DNA from: an uncultured Campylobacter sp.
GTDB taxonomy: Bacteria > Campylobacterota > Campylobacteria > Campylobacterales > Campylobacteraceae
Direction of reading: 5' to 3'
Assembly (NCBI RefSeq): GCF_938045205.1
Contig: NZ_CALIMY010000016.1
Coordinates: forward strand, 1-9,386
DNA length: 9,386 nt
The position numbers were made by a program, and so were the translations under genes. Of this stretch, positions 1 through 8,978 are shown in pieces. Each line of letters starts with the position of its first letter. Within the stretch, counting starts at the first letter, position 1. The notes under the pieces were generated by a model, which saw only the letters and a list, made by a program, of their open reading frames with translations, had not been told where the DNA came from and searched no databases.

Positions 1-153
1 ATTCTTCATCATCTATCTCAAGTACCTTTTCGCTAAAATCTATCGTACCTACGCCGTGACCGACGCAGGTGGAAAAAACCTTGATATCCTTTAGTTCTTT
101 GGGTAAATTTTCGTTTTCGTCCATATGCCGCTTTGTAAGCTTAAAAACCTCAA

Positions 154-157
<4 letters not shown>
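1..157 (-). CDS. hycH: HycH/HyfJ-type formate hydrogenlyase maturation protein (5' part only)
   Basis: Only the first 52 codons are inside the window; the gene runs off the left edge. The reading starts MIEVFKLTKRHMDENENLPK and continues into a stretch containing FSTCVGHGVGTIDF. That resembles the conserved region of E. coli HycH/HyfJ, where a tyrosine/serine-rich strand leads into an IGHHLGVID motif. HycH proteins are small accessory proteins needed to assemble formate hydrogenlyase and are not part of the mature enzyme. The start ATG overlaps the hyfI stop (ATGA), and a GGAG lies six bases upstream, so translation is probably coupled to hyfI. The position, directly after the small subunit, matches the E. 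coli hyc and hyf order. The call rests on a short segment plus context; the rest of the protein cannot be judged. Confidence 0.8.
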
Positions 158-974
<817 letters not shown>

Positions 975-978
<4 letters not shown>

Positions 979-1514
979 TTTATTGCCTCCTCTATACCTT
1001 TGGTCACTCTTTCGACCGCTTGAGCTTTTTTGCATTCAGGACAGATATAGAGATATTTTTTAGCTTCTTCTAATCTGCCTGGGAGCAAATTTGCAGTACT
1101 TAACTTTTCTAGCGTGTAATTGATGAGCCTTTTTGGGGTCATCGGCTTGCCGCAGCAGCTGCATTTTTCCATCTCAAGCTCGCCGTGTTGGATAAGCGCG
1201 CTTTTATCAAATTTTACCGCTAGCTCAAAGCTATTGCCGAGCCTTACCGCTCCCGTAGGGCATACCTCGTCGCAGCGTCCGCAAAATATGCAACGCCCGC
1301 AATCAAATTCCCAAATAAGCTTGGTTTGAGCTTCATTCATCTTAAGCTCGATCGCATTGGATGGGCAGGCGATACCGCACGCGGCACAGCCTATGCAAAG
1401 CTCATAGGTGTATTCAGGCTGCCCGCGAAAATTCTCGGGCACGATGTATGGCTCAAACGGATAAGCATAGGTCGCCTTACCATATTTTTCGGTAATGTCG
1501 AATAATTTCATCAT
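975..1514 (-). CDS. hyfH: Two-cluster ferredoxin-like electron transfer subunit HyfH (NuoI-like)
   Basis: 179-residue protein with two classic [4Fe-4S] motifs: CIGCAACGIACP (Cys40, 43, 46, 50) and CGRCIFCGRCDEVCP (Cys75, 78, 81, 85, with an extra Cys72). It links the HyfA ferredoxin to HyfI in the peripheral arm. The N-terminal YPFEP and NFRGQPE segments are also found in E. coli HycF/HyfH, as is a second cysteine set near the C-terminus: CSCCGKP (Cys118, 120, 121) and CPEC (Cys158, 161). The latter is the CxxC...CxxC pattern of a zinc- or iron-binding knuckle; E. coli HycF has the same pairs. Length matches the family (about 180). The start is a tandem ATGATG at 1514 and 1511, the first overlapping the hyfG stop, with AAAGGA six bases upstream. 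The stop overlaps the hyfI start. No oddities. Confidence 0.95.
986..992 (-). promoter_or_regulatory. Ribosome binding site that fixes the hyfI start
   Basis: GAGGAGG on the minus strand, seven bases before the ATG at 978. It lies inside the last codons of hyfH and decides between the ATG at 978 and the longer in-frame option at 1035. Confidence 0.8.
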
Positions 1515-3247
1515 CTTAAATCCTTTTTGCTAACCTTGCCGTCTTGGCAAAATTTCTTAAGGTCTTTTTCGGTTAGAATTTTACTCTTTCCGCTATTAAT
1601 ATCGACTAAAGTTACGCGCTCGGTGCATGAGTAGCACGGATCCATCGAGCATACGATTAGCGCCGCATCGGAGATGTTATTTCCGCGGAATTGAAATCGC
1701 AAGCTCGGCCAGTTGTTATACGTAGCGGCGCGACATCTCCAGCGGTAAACCTTCTGAGCGTTTCCTTGCATGATCCAGTGGACATTTTCGCCGCGCGGTG
1801 CTTCGTCGTGACCTAAAGCGTAGTTTTCCGGTCTGATCATAGTCTGTGGATCGATCATTATCGGAGTTTGCGGCATTTGATGCAAGCACTGCCTGATGAT
1901 GTGGATCGATTGTTTAAGCTCTTTATATCTTACGACTTCGCGGCTAAATACATCGCCACCGTGCTCTACGGCTACTTCGAATTCTATCTTGTTGAAGAAA
2001 TCATAGGGATGATCGTAGCGGTTGTCGCGTTTAAAACCGGAAGCTCTCATATTTGGACCTACCGGGCTAAAATCACGCGCCACTTTGCGATCTAATACGC
2101 CCACACCCTTCCAGCGACCGATTTGGCGTTTATCCTCCATCACAGCGTCCCAAATTTCAGAAATTTGAACGTCAAGTTTATTAATGATCTCGATGCTCTT
2201 GCGAATTTCATTGTCGGTCATATCGCGGCGAAGTCCGCCCATGATGACGTTGCCGTAGGTTTTACGGCCGCCGGTTACGAGCTGAGCTAGCTCCATGGAG
2301 TATTCGCGCACCCTAAAGATATGCATAAAGGCGTTGTAGTTGCCCGTTACCTCGCAGGCTAGACCGATATTTAAAAGATGGCTGTGAAGGCGCTCGATTT
2401 CAAGGCAGATGACGCGGATGGCTTGCGCACGAAGTGGAATTTCAAGCTTGATAGCTTTTTCTGCTGCTTCAATACACGCAATCGCGTGAGCGTAGCCGCA
2501 AATTCCGCAGACGCGCTCTGCTAAATAGCCCATCTGATCGTAATTCATTCGGTTTTCAGCTAGTTTCTCCATACCGCGGTGTTGATAAAACAAGCGGTAG
2601 TCTGCATCGATAATCTCATCGCCGTCGCAAAATAGTCTGAAGTGTCCCGGCTCATCGCTCGTTACGTGAAGAGGTCCAAGCGGAACATCCACTACGCCGT
2701 CGCCGCTAGGAAATAAAAACTCTGCATTAGGCTCGTCTTTATGATCTACAGGATCGGGCCTATAGCGATAGTCCATTGCGTCTTTGCGAAGTGGATGAAG
2801 CCCATCCGGCCAATCGTCGCTTAGCACTAAGCGGCGTTTATCAGGCAAGCCCTCGGCGATTAAGCCGAACATATCGAAAGCTTCTCTTTCGTACCATACG
2901 CAAGCAGGCACTAAAGGAGTAACCGACGGGAACGTCGGATCCGATCCGGGAATTAGCGTCCTAACGGTGATGAAGCATTTATCCTCTGCGGCAAAATCCT
3001 CCGCTTCGGTCATTTTGCCACCTTCCATAGATATCGCATAGTAAAGCGCGAAATTTCCGTTTAGCTCGCGCTCATCGTTAGGAATCATCGTGCTGATAAA
3101 ACCGCCGATGTCATAATATAGCGTCTTAACCGCAAGCGGCAGATCATTTCTATCCACTAAAACGGTGATTTGATCCTCGGCTTGGCGGGTAACTTCTAAG
3201 ACCTTGACTTTGGTCTTTAAAATTTCTATAAATTTATCGCCTCTCAT
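1511..3247 (-). CDS. hyfG: Hydrogenase-4 large subunit HyfG (NuoC-NuoD fusion, Ni-Fe catalytic subunit)
   Basis: 578-residue catalytic subunit making H2 from protons and electrons at a Ni-Fe(CN)2CO site on the cytoplasmic side. Residues 1 to about 165 are a NuoC-like domain (WYEREAFDMFGL, then a DGLHPLRKD stretch); about 185 to the end is the NuoD/large-subunit domain. Nickel ligands are visible: the L1 motif RVCGICGYAH (Cys247, Cys250) and the L2 motif DPCYSCTER (Cys538, Cys541). Thirty-four residues follow Arg544. In E. coli HycE the matching DPCYSCTDR is cut after the arginine by the HycI endopeptidase once nickel is inserted, so this is very probably a precursor needing the same processing. 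No protease gene is in the window. The L2 motif and histidine-free tail distinguish it from NuoD, which lacks the cysteines. The start lies two bases after the hyfF stop, with AGAGG seven bases upstream. Confidence 0.97.
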   Translation of the reverse strand: MRGDKFIEILKTKVKVLEVTRQAEDQITVLVDRNDLPLAVKTLYYDIGGFISTMIPNDERELNGNFALYYAISMEGGKMTEAEDFAAEDKCFITVRTLIPGSDPTFPSVTPLVPACVWYEREAFDMFGLIAEGLPDKRRLVLSDDWPDGLHPLRKDAMDYRYRPDPVDHKDEPNAEFLFPSGDGVVDVPLGPLHVTSDEPGHFRLFCDGDEIIDADYRLFYQHRGMEKLAENRMNYDQMGYLAERVCGICGYAHAIACIEAAEKAIKLEIPLRAQAIRVICLEIERLHSHLLNIGLACEVTGNYNAFMHIFRVREYSMELAQLVTGGRKTYGNVIMGGLRRDMTDNEIRKSIEIINKLDVQISEIWDAVMEDKRQIGRWKGVGVLDRKVARDFSPVGPNMRASGFKRDNRYDHPYDFFNKIEFEVAVEHGGDVFSREVVRYKELKQSIHIIRQCLHQMPQTPIMIDPQTMIRPENYALGHDEAPRGENVHWIMQGNAQKVYRWRCRAATYNNWPSLRFQFRGNNISDAALIVCSMDPCYSCTERVTLVDINSGKSKILTEKDLKKFCQDGKVSKKDLR

Positions 3248-3249
3248 TT

Positions 3250-4734
3250 TTAACCTCTCATCATTATTCTAACGCCGTTTTCGACGAGCATCCAAAAATC
3301 ACCTACGTGCCATACGCCGAAAATTATCACTAAAGCGCAAAGCAAGATTAGCGGTAAATTTTCAAATAAGCTCATCTCTTTAGCATAAACCACTTCACCT
3401 TTAGGCGTACCGAAGCTCGCTAGATTAAAGTGCGCGAAGTCCGCGATGAAAATAATTACGAGCGCGATCGCAAATAATGCTACGGCTATGTATTGACCGC
3501 TGGCTATCGCGCCTTTGAAAACGTTAAATTCGCTTACAAAGATCGCAAACGCAGGAACACCTACGAGCGAGCAAACCGCAGCACCAAACATTATCGTAGT
3601 AAGCGGAGCGATTTTTACCATACCGCCCATTCTAGTCATATCTTTGTGACCATAAATTCTAGCGATATTGCCAGTAGAGCAGAATGCAAGAGCCTTGGTA
3701 AAGCTGTGAGCTAAGCAGTGAAAGATCGCGGCAAGCAAGCCAAAATATCCGCCGATACCTAGTGCAAATGCAATAACACCCATATGAACGACCGAGTGGT
3801 AAGCAAACATCCTCTTTACGTCGTGCTGACGAACAAGGAAAATTCCTGCTATAAATAGCGTGATCGTGCCCGAGATCAGCATCACGTGCTTAACGAAGTC
3901 TGGCCCTACCGCTTCGGCGGTTACCGCGTAATATCTAAATATCGCTAGCATCGCACATTTTAAAAGCACACCCGAAAGTAGTGCCGAAATCGGAGCCGGA
4001 CCTTCTGCGTGAACGTCAGGAAGCCAAGTGTGAGTAGGAGCAAGTCCTGCTTTGGTTCCAAAGCCGATTAGAGCGAATATAAAGATAAGCTTAGCGGCAT
4101 CTTTGTTTAAGCCTTTGGCGTGATCCATAATGCTAGTCCAAAGCATCGAAGCTTGGCCGTCGCCTGTGATTTTGAATGTAGCCGCATATAGTAAAACGGT
4201 CGCATAAAGCGCAAACGCTAAGCCGATCGAGCAGATGACGATGTATTTGTAACCGCTCTCGGTAGATTTTTTGTCTTTATGAATAGCGACCAAAAATACC
4301 GAAGCTAGCGTAGTAGCCTCTACCGCAGCCCACATAAACGCAACGTTGTTACAGATCACGCTAAGCGTCATCGTAAAAACGAAAACGTGGCAGAGCGCGT
4401 AGTATTTTCTAAGATCGCTAAGATCCAGATGACCGCCCTGTATCTCCCATTTCATATAGGTGGTGGAGTATAAATTTACCAAAAAGCCCGTTACAGCGAT
4501 TAGCACTAAAAATACGCAACCTAAGCTATCTAGGAATAGGAATTTATCGTATGCGTAAAAAGCCTCGAAGTTGCCGCTGATAAGCTTGCCTACGTTACAG
4601 AGTAGCCCTGCGGATGTAACTGCAGAAATCAAAACGTGTAGCGAGCTTAGGAGCTTGAAATTCTTAGGGCATAAGAATAATATCAGCGCTCCGAGCAACG
4701 GAAAAATTAATATAAAAGCTAAACTATTCATCAT
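3250..4734 (-). CDS. hyfF: Antiporter-like membrane subunit HyfF
   Basis: 494-residue very hydrophobic protein of the NuoL/M/N and Mrp antiporter family, with roughly 13-14 membrane segments. It retains the family's proton-path residues: Glu139 in WAAVEAT, Lys228 in GFGTKAGLAPTHTWLPDVH, Lys259 in SGVLLKC, His343 and Lys347 in CLAHSFTKAL, and Glu402 in FVSEFN. These make it a candidate ion-translocating subunit of the membrane arm. It is assigned to HyfF rather than HyfB or HyfD by length, lack of the long HyfB C-terminal tail, and position between hyfE and hyfG. HyfF is absent from the simpler Hyc formate hydrogenlyase, so it helps define this as a hydrogenase-4 type complex. The start is a tandem ATGATG: the first ATG overlaps the hyfE stop (TAATG), but the AAGGGG upstream is better spaced for the second, at 4731. 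Confidence 0.92.
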   Translation of the reverse strand: MMNSLAFILIFPLLGALILFLCPKNFKLLSSLHVLISAVTSAGLLCNVGKLISGNFEAFYAYDKFLFLDSLGCVFLVLIAVTGFLVNLYSTTYMKWEIQGGHLDLSDLRKYYALCHVFVFTMTLSVICNNVAFMWAAVEATTLASVFLVAIHKDKKSTESGYKYIVICSIGLAFALYATVLLYAATFKITGDGQASMLWTSIMDHAKGLNKDAAKLIFIFALIGFGTKAGLAPTHTWLPDVHAEGPAPISALLSGVLLKCAMLAIFRYYAVTAEAVGPDFVKHVMLISGTITLFIAGIFLVRQHDVKRMFAYHSVVHMGVIAFALGIGGYFGLLAAIFHCLAHSFTKALAFCSTGNIARIYGHKDMTRMGGMVKIAPLTTIMFGAAVCSLVGVPAFAIFVSEFNVFKGAIASGQYIAVALFAIALVIIFIADFAHFNLASFGTPKGEVVYAKEMSLFENLPLILLCALVIIFGVWHVGDFWMLVENGVRIMMRG

Positions 4735-5378
4735 TAACCCCTTAAATTCGAAGCTTTAGACGTATCAAGCCCGTCATAAGCTTTGTAAAATCTAACCGCC
4801 AAAATGCTCATAATAATAACCGCAAAGATCGCGTCGGTTAAAATTCCAAGCTCGACTAGCTCGTGAGAGTTGTAAGCCATAAGTGCAAGACTTAGGTGGA
4901 TGCCGTTTTCAAAGAGGCAGTAGGCTAGAATTTGCTTGATGAAAGAATTTCTTAGCATGAAGCCGAAAATTCCCATCATAAATACGGTTACCGCCGCTAT
5001 TAGAACGATTCTTTCTTGAATAAGAGAGAATTTAAGCAAGATCGGATTGATTGTCATCGCAATCGCTAGCGAAAATCCCATCGCAATAACGGGGCTTACG
5101 AAAAAGCCGCCTACCGGCTCATCCTCGCTGATCACATCCAGCTTTTTAACTAGCCAAAATAAAATTCCCGGCACGAAAATAACCTTCGTAAAAAACGCCA
5201 CTATCGCCCAAATTCTAAGCTGCGGCGCATTGAAGTTAGAATACAGCATAAAAAATATGCTTACCAAAAATAGCGTCTGAATCGCGTAAATTCCGATCGA
5301 AAGTTTTAAATTTCTAAGTCCGAATACCGCGAGTGACGTTACGATCATACAAATTGCTAAAATATCGATACTATTCAT
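4734..5378 (-). CDS. hyfE: NuoK/MrpC-like membrane subunit HyfE
   Basis: 214-residue membrane protein close in length to E. coli HyfE (216). The C-terminal half carries the diagnostic stretch AYCLFENGIHLSLALMAY (Glu157 is the buried glutamate shared with NuoK and MrpC), followed by HELVELGILTDAIFAVI with Glu173, Glu176 and Asp182. The N-terminal half has hydrophobic segments around residues 5-20, 28-47 and 55-77, with Lys65 in the third, and a short polar loop at about 78-90 (KKLDVISEDEP). HyfE has no counterpart in the Hyc formate hydrogenlyase, so its presence is the clearest marker of a hydrogenase-4 type membrane arm. The gene starts one base after the hyfC stop, with AGGA seven bases upstream, and its stop overlaps the hyfF start. 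A dedicated hyfD gene would be expected just upstream in an E. coli type operon and is missing. Confidence 0.93.
   Translation of the reverse strand: MNSIDILAICMIVTSLAVFGLRNLKLSIGIYAIQTLFLVSIFFMLYSNFNAPQLRIWAIVAFFTKVIFVPGILFWLVKKLDVISEDEPVGGFFVSPVIAMGFSLAIAMTINPILLKFSLIQERIVLIAAVTVFMMGIFGFMLRNSFIKQILAYCLFENGIHLSLALMAYNSHELVELGILTDAIFAVIIMSILAVRFYKAYDGLDTSKASNLRG
4738..4743 (-). promoter_or_regulatory. Ribosome binding site for hyfF (favours the second ATG)
   Basis: AAGGGG within the last codons of hyfE. It is three bases from the ATG at 4734 but six from the ATG at 4731, so the shorter 493-residue form may be the real product. Confidence 0.55.
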
Positions 5379-5379
5379 C

Positions 5380-6318
5380 TTAAAATCCTACTACGTAAAG
5401 CGTTAATGCCGCAAAAGCAATGGCAAGAGCGCCGCATGAAATTTTGCGCATGCTCGAAGTCATTCTGAAGCGTGGTCCAAAGTTGTCGATGAAAACGGCT
5501 GCTACGTAAAATACGCCGGTTTTTAGCACAAAGATTATGATCGCCAAAAACGGATTGCTAAAATTCCACGGCTCAAATATCGTTAGGAATAATCCGATCA
5601 TCGCAAATTGCTTCAAAATAAGCGCCGCTTGCACTAAGCCCAAATCGCTACCTGCATATTCGCCAAGTAGACCTTCTTGAAGCTCTTGCTCGGCTTCGGC
5701 AAGATCAAATGGCTTTCTGCCGGTCTCGACATACATGCACCATAAAAATGCAATCGAAGCGACAGCAAAGCTTGGAATTTGATAGCCGATCTGACCGCTG
5801 CGTACCATCCCCTGAATCTCAACTAAATTTGAAGTTCCCGCAGCCATCATTACTACGATTAGGCACATCATCATCACAGGTTCGACAAAAACGGCAAGCA
5901 TCTGCTCACGTCCACCGCCGGTTGCGGCAAACGGGTTACCGCTATCTATTGAAGCCGCACCGAATACGAAGCGCAAAAGCGCGCCTAGATATAGGATAAC
6001 GAAAATATCCGAATATGCTCCGAAAATTTTATCGGTGGTTGGATCGCTGTATGTAATAGGAATAGCCGCCAAAATCGCTGCCGAAGTAGCGAATAGGAAA
6101 AACGGCGCCCACCTAAATACCCAGTGGCTGCACGCAGGAACGGTTCTGCCGCGCTTAAAAAGCTTAATAATATCGCGGTAAGTCTGGAAAAAATCGCTTC
6201 CTTGTTTCGACTGAAGCTTGGCTCGAAGTTTTCTCGCCATACCGTCGAAGAGTGGAGCGACTAGGACGATAACCGCGACTTGAAATATCATTAAAAATAT
6301 AGTTTGTATAGTCTGCAT
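5380..6318 (-). CDS. hyfC: NuoH-like membrane anchor subunit HyfC
   Basis: 312-residue integral membrane protein homologous to NuoH and to HycD/HyfC; it connects the peripheral Ni-Fe arm with the antiporter-like subunits. Typical elements are a first membrane helix (residues 5-23), the amphipathic QTYRDIIKLFKRGR segment near 45-58, AATGGGREQM with Glu138, EPVMM with Glu146, and the strongly conserved acidic loop ETGRKPFDLAEAEQELQEG (about 198-216). That loop matches the quinone-site-derived loop of NuoH, which in hydrogenases faces the NuoB/NuoD-like pair. Length agrees with the family (about 310-320). The start lies ten bases after the hyfB stop; the ribosome binding site AGGAGGT overlaps that stop codon (TAGGAGG). 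No odd features apart from hyfE, not hyfD, following one base later. Confidence 0.94.
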   Translation of the reverse strand: MQTIQTIFLMIFQVAVIVLVAPLFDGMARKLRAKLQSKQGSDFFQTYRDIIKLFKRGRTVPACSHWVFRWAPFFLFATSAAILAAIPITYSDPTTDKIFGAYSDIFVILYLGALLRFVFGAASIDSGNPFAATGGGREQMLAVFVEPVMMMCLIVVMMAAGTSNLVEIQGMVRSGQIGYQIPSFAVASIAFLWCMYVETGRKPFDLAEAEQELQEGLLGEYAGSDLGLVQAALILKQFAMIGLFLTIFEPWNFSNPFLAIIIFVLKTGVFYVAAVFIDNFGPRFRMTSSMRKISCGALAIAFAALTLYVVGF

Positions 6319-6328
6319 CTTAAACCTC

Positions 6329-8302
6329 CTAGATCAAGAAATATCCGACGCCCAGTATCGCGCAAAGATAGATTAGGATGTAAAGCGTATATAAATTTGC
6401 ATAGCCGCTTTGAATAATTCCTATCTTATCGGCGACCTTCTTACTCCAATCGATTACCGGTTGATAAATTATCGTCCACCAAATGTCTTGTGGGTGGTTG
6501 TGATACTCGATCGGTCCGAAGTAGCCGTTTTGCTCTATTCTGCGTTTATGACCTCTAAATAACCAGTCCATAATCTTTCTTAAATCGCCGGTAAAAGGAC
6601 CGCCGGTCATCTGCATGCGAGGGCTATATTTAAAGCCGCATGCCCAAGGATCAGTCTCGCGAGGTTTGTCACGATTTGCTTTCATAACCGCTAGGATGAT
6701 AAACGGAAGCAGCATTGTAGAACACAAAATCACTGCAATAAGAGGAGTTGAAACGATACTTCCCAAAGGCGAAGTGATTGACGAAGCGCCTAGGCTTGCA
6801 ACATACCCGCTATTGGAAGTGATAGAATTTACCGCCTGCATGATGTAATCGACTATGAAGTGTGCGCCTACACCAAATCCCACGCAGCCTATCATCAGTA
6901 TGATCATTCCTAAAACCATCCCAAGAGGACTTTCTTTTGCATTTTCCCAAATTTTTTTATCTCTCGGGGTTCCTGCAAAGATTACCGCATAAAGCTTAAG
7001 GTGCATACCGACTAAAACGCCCGTAAGCGCAAGTGCGACTACTGCTAGCGAGAAAGCGTATCTGATGAAAATTCCGCTTTCCTTAGCGCCTTGAAGCATT
7101 CCTTGATAGGTAAACCACTCTGAAACGAAGCCGTTTACCGGAGGAAGCGCTGCGATACCCATGATGCCGATAAACATACCGACGGCAGTTAGAGGCATTT
7201 TTTTAGCTAGCCCTCCTAGCACGTCCATATTTTGCGTATGAGTAGCGTGGATTACAGAGCCTGCACATAAGAATAGCAAGCCTTTGAATATCGCGTGATT
7301 TACTACGTGGTAGCAGCCTGCTAAAAATCCGACTGCGGCTAGTGTTACATTGCCTGCTGCGACGCCGTAAATTCCAGTGCCAAGACCCAGCAAGATAATG
7401 CCGATATTTTCAACCGAGTGGTACGCAAGAAGTGCTTTAAAGTCGTGCTGGCACAACGCGTATAAAACGCCAAAAAGCGAGCTAGCTGCTCCTAGGATCA
7501 AAACTGCAAGCCCAAAATAAATGCTTAGTGGCAAAAATAGCGTAAATTTAACAAGCGTAAAGAGCGCTACTTTAATCATAACGCCGCTCATTAGCGCAGA
7601 GACATTTGATGGAGCCGCAGGGTGAGCTTGCGGTAGCCAAACGTGAAAAGGCCACATTCCAGCTTTTGAGCCGAAGCCGACCAAAAATAGCACGAAAGCA
7701 GCCACAGAAGCACCCATCGGCATATTTACTTTTCCCCACTCCGCAAATTCGAAGCTGCCTGCGTAGTTTGCAATGATAAGTAATCCACAGGTGATACAAA
7801 ATGCACCGATCTGCGCTATACCTAAATATACCATAACGGCTTTGAGCGTGCCTTTGCCATCGTTTACTATTATTAGAAATGACGAAATTAACGTCATAAG
7901 CTCCCATAAAACAGCGAAGCAAAATACATTATCCGCACTGATGACTAAAAGCATAGATAAAATGAAGGTATTAAATAAACATGCAAAAACGCCAATATTT
8001 GCCTTTCCGATATATTCCTCAGCATAGCTCATACCGTAAACGCTGCTTGCAAAGCCTATAAAAACGACTACGAAGCTGAAGAAATTTCCAAGCGGACTTA
8101 AAGCAAATTTTGGCGCATATAAGAAAGTGCCGCCCAAAACGAAGCTATCGCTTACTCCCATATTGGCTACGAAATGACACATCGCATAAAAACAGCTGAT
8201 AGCACCTAATCCAAATCCCACCTTAACGGCAGTTTTTGGAGCGCAGTATAAAAGAATACTAATTACTGCACTGACGATAAATAAAGTATAGACGCTTATC
8301 AT
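6329..8302 (-). CDS. hyfB: Large antiporter-like membrane subunit HyfB
   Basis: 657-residue membrane protein of the NuoL/HycC/HyfB family (E. coli HyfB is about 670). The antiporter core has Glu134 (VLWELMT), Lys213 with His220 and His227 in GSKAGMWPFHVWLPQAHP, Lys244 (MSGVMIKV), HDFKALLAYHSVENIG near 286-301, His336/Lys340 (VVNHAIFKG), and Glu395 (GFVSEWF). After about residue 540 comes the HycC-like tail with DPWACGFKYSPRMQMT, a polar stretch of roughly 60 residues, and a last membrane helix near 637-655; in complex I relatives the C-terminal part forms the lateral helix running along the membrane arm. I chose the ATG at 8302 (MISVYTLF): it overlaps the hyfA stop as ATGA and has AAGGAGG six bases upstream. 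A longer reading from 8332 would add ten arginine/lysine-rich residues lying within hyfA. Confidence 0.95.
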   Translation of the reverse strand: MISVYTLFIVSAVISILLYCAPKTAVKVGFGLGAISCFYAMCHFVANMGVSDSFVLGGTFLYAPKFALSPLGNFFSFVVVFIGFASSVYGMSYAEEYIGKANIGVFACLFNTFILSMLLVISADNVFCFAVLWELMTLISSFLIIVNDGKGTLKAVMVYLGIAQIGAFCITCGLLIIANYAGSFEFAEWGKVNMPMGASVAAFVLFLVGFGSKAGMWPFHVWLPQAHPAAPSNVSALMSGVMIKVALFTLVKFTLFLPLSIYFGLAVLILGAASSLFGVLYALCQHDFKALLAYHSVENIGIILLGLGTGIYGVAAGNVTLAAVGFLAGCYHVVNHAIFKGLLFLCAGSVIHATHTQNMDVLGGLAKKMPLTAVGMFIGIMGIAALPPVNGFVSEWFTYQGMLQGAKESGIFIRYAFSLAVVALALTGVLVGMHLKLYAVIFAGTPRDKKIWENAKESPLGMVLGMIILMIGCVGFGVGAHFIVDYIMQAVNSITSNSGYVASLGASSITSPLGSIVSTPLIAVILCSTMLLPFIILAVMKANRDKPRETDPWACGFKYSPRMQMTGGPFTGDLRKIMDWLFRGHKRRIEQNGYFGPIEYHNHPQDIWWTIIYQPVIDWSKKVADKIGIIQSGYANLYTLYILIYLCAILGVGYFLI

Positions 8303-8898
8303 TTTGCGCCTCCTTCTTTTTTGGCGACGCAACTGATTTCGCCGTTTAATACGTCTTTTGCAAAAGCATTAGCCGCATCGTAGTCTATCGCAAAGCCCAA
8401 TTTATGCTTACCCTCTTTAGGATCTATCATAATGATAGCACTGGTTGGGCAAACCTCGACGCATGCAGGACCGTTTTCGCGTCCGTTGCATAGATCGCAT
8501 TTGATGGCGGTGCTTTTGGCGCCCGCTTGGCTTTCGATCTCGAGATAATACTTCGGCTCGACCGCATAATTTACTGACGGCATAAGCTCGGCATTCGAGC
8601 TGATCGCGCCATAAGGACAGGCGAGCGTACACATCTTGCATCCGATGCAAATTTCTTCGTGCAATTCGATATAGTTATTATCGAAGCGAAGCGCACCGGT
8701 AGGGCAGACATTTGCGCATGGTCCGTCATCGCACTGCCTGCACTGCGTAGGCATAACGCCGTAAGCCTGTCTAAGCACGGTAAGTCGCGATTTAGCAAGC
8801 TTGCCGCGCTCGTAGGCACTTGAGTAACAGGCTGCCATGCACGTCGTGCAACCGATACATCGTTTGTAATCACAGATTACAAATTTATGTTGTTTCAT
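8299..8898 (-). CDS. hyfA: Four-cluster ferredoxin-type electron transfer subunit HyfA
   Basis: 199-residue polyferredoxin of the HycB/HyfA/HydN type, first gene of the operon. Four [4Fe-4S] cysteine sets are visible: CIGCTTCMAAC (Cys14, 17, 20, 24), CRQCDDGPCANVCP (Cys53, 56, 61, 65), CIGCKMCTLACP (Cys84, 87, 90, 94) and CDLCN...CVEVCP (Cys134, 137, 146, 150). As in the family, cysteines of different sets mix to form the clusters. Its role is to accept electrons from the formate dehydrogenase catalytic subunit and pass them to HyfH. The same fold also serves as the beta subunit of other molybdopterin enzymes, so function rests on the operon context: the next genes are hyfBC, and an FdhF-like gene starts divergently 392 bases away. 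AAGGAG lies six bases before the ATG. No signal peptide, consistent with a cytoplasmic location. Confidence 0.93.
   Translation of the reverse strand: MKQHKFVICDYKRCIGCTTCMAACYSSAYERGKLAKSRLTVLRQAYGVMPTQCRQCDDGPCANVCPTGALRFDNNYIELHEEICIGCKMCTLACPYGAISSNAELMPSVNYAVEPKYYLEIESQAGAKSTAIKCDLCNGRENGPACVEVCPTSAIIMIDPKEGKHKLGFAIDYDAANAFAKDVLNGEISCVAKKEGGAK
8309..8315 (-). promoter_or_regulatory. Ribosome binding site that fixes the hyfB start
   Basis: AAGGAGG, six bases before the ATG at 8302 and inside the last codons of hyfA. It supports the shorter hyfB start over the in-frame ATG at 8332. Confidence 0.8.
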
Positions 8899-8954
8899 AC
8901 CTTTCTCCTTGACTTAAGGAATTTTAAAAATTTTTTACTAAAAATTTTGGTGTA

Positions 8955-8978
8955 ATTATATTTAAGTCCGTAAAAAAA
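8955..8978 (-). promoter_or_regulatory. Candidate promoter of the hyf operon
   Basis: On the minus strand a perfect TATAAT -10 box occupies 8960-8955, preceded by a run of seven T at 8978-8972 and no clear -35 box. A T-rich tract plus a -10 box is the usual form of the housekeeping promoter in Campylobacter relatives. Transcription would begin near 8949, giving a leader of about 50 bases before the hyfA ATG at 8898. In DNA this AT-rich a TATAAT can arise by chance, so this is a prediction from position. Confidence 0.5.

Noticed and set aside
1511..3247. Reading HyfG as a complex I NuoCD fusion rather than a hydrogenase
   Set aside because: Both nickel-binding CxxC pairs (Cys247/250 and Cys538/541) and the processed tail are present; NuoD proteins lack them.
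7572..7922. Overlapping 116-codon open frame inside hyfB, and similar open frames inside hyfA, hyfC and hyfI
   Set aside because: They lie in other frames of clearly conserved genes, have compositions unlike real proteins and no upstream ribosome binding site.
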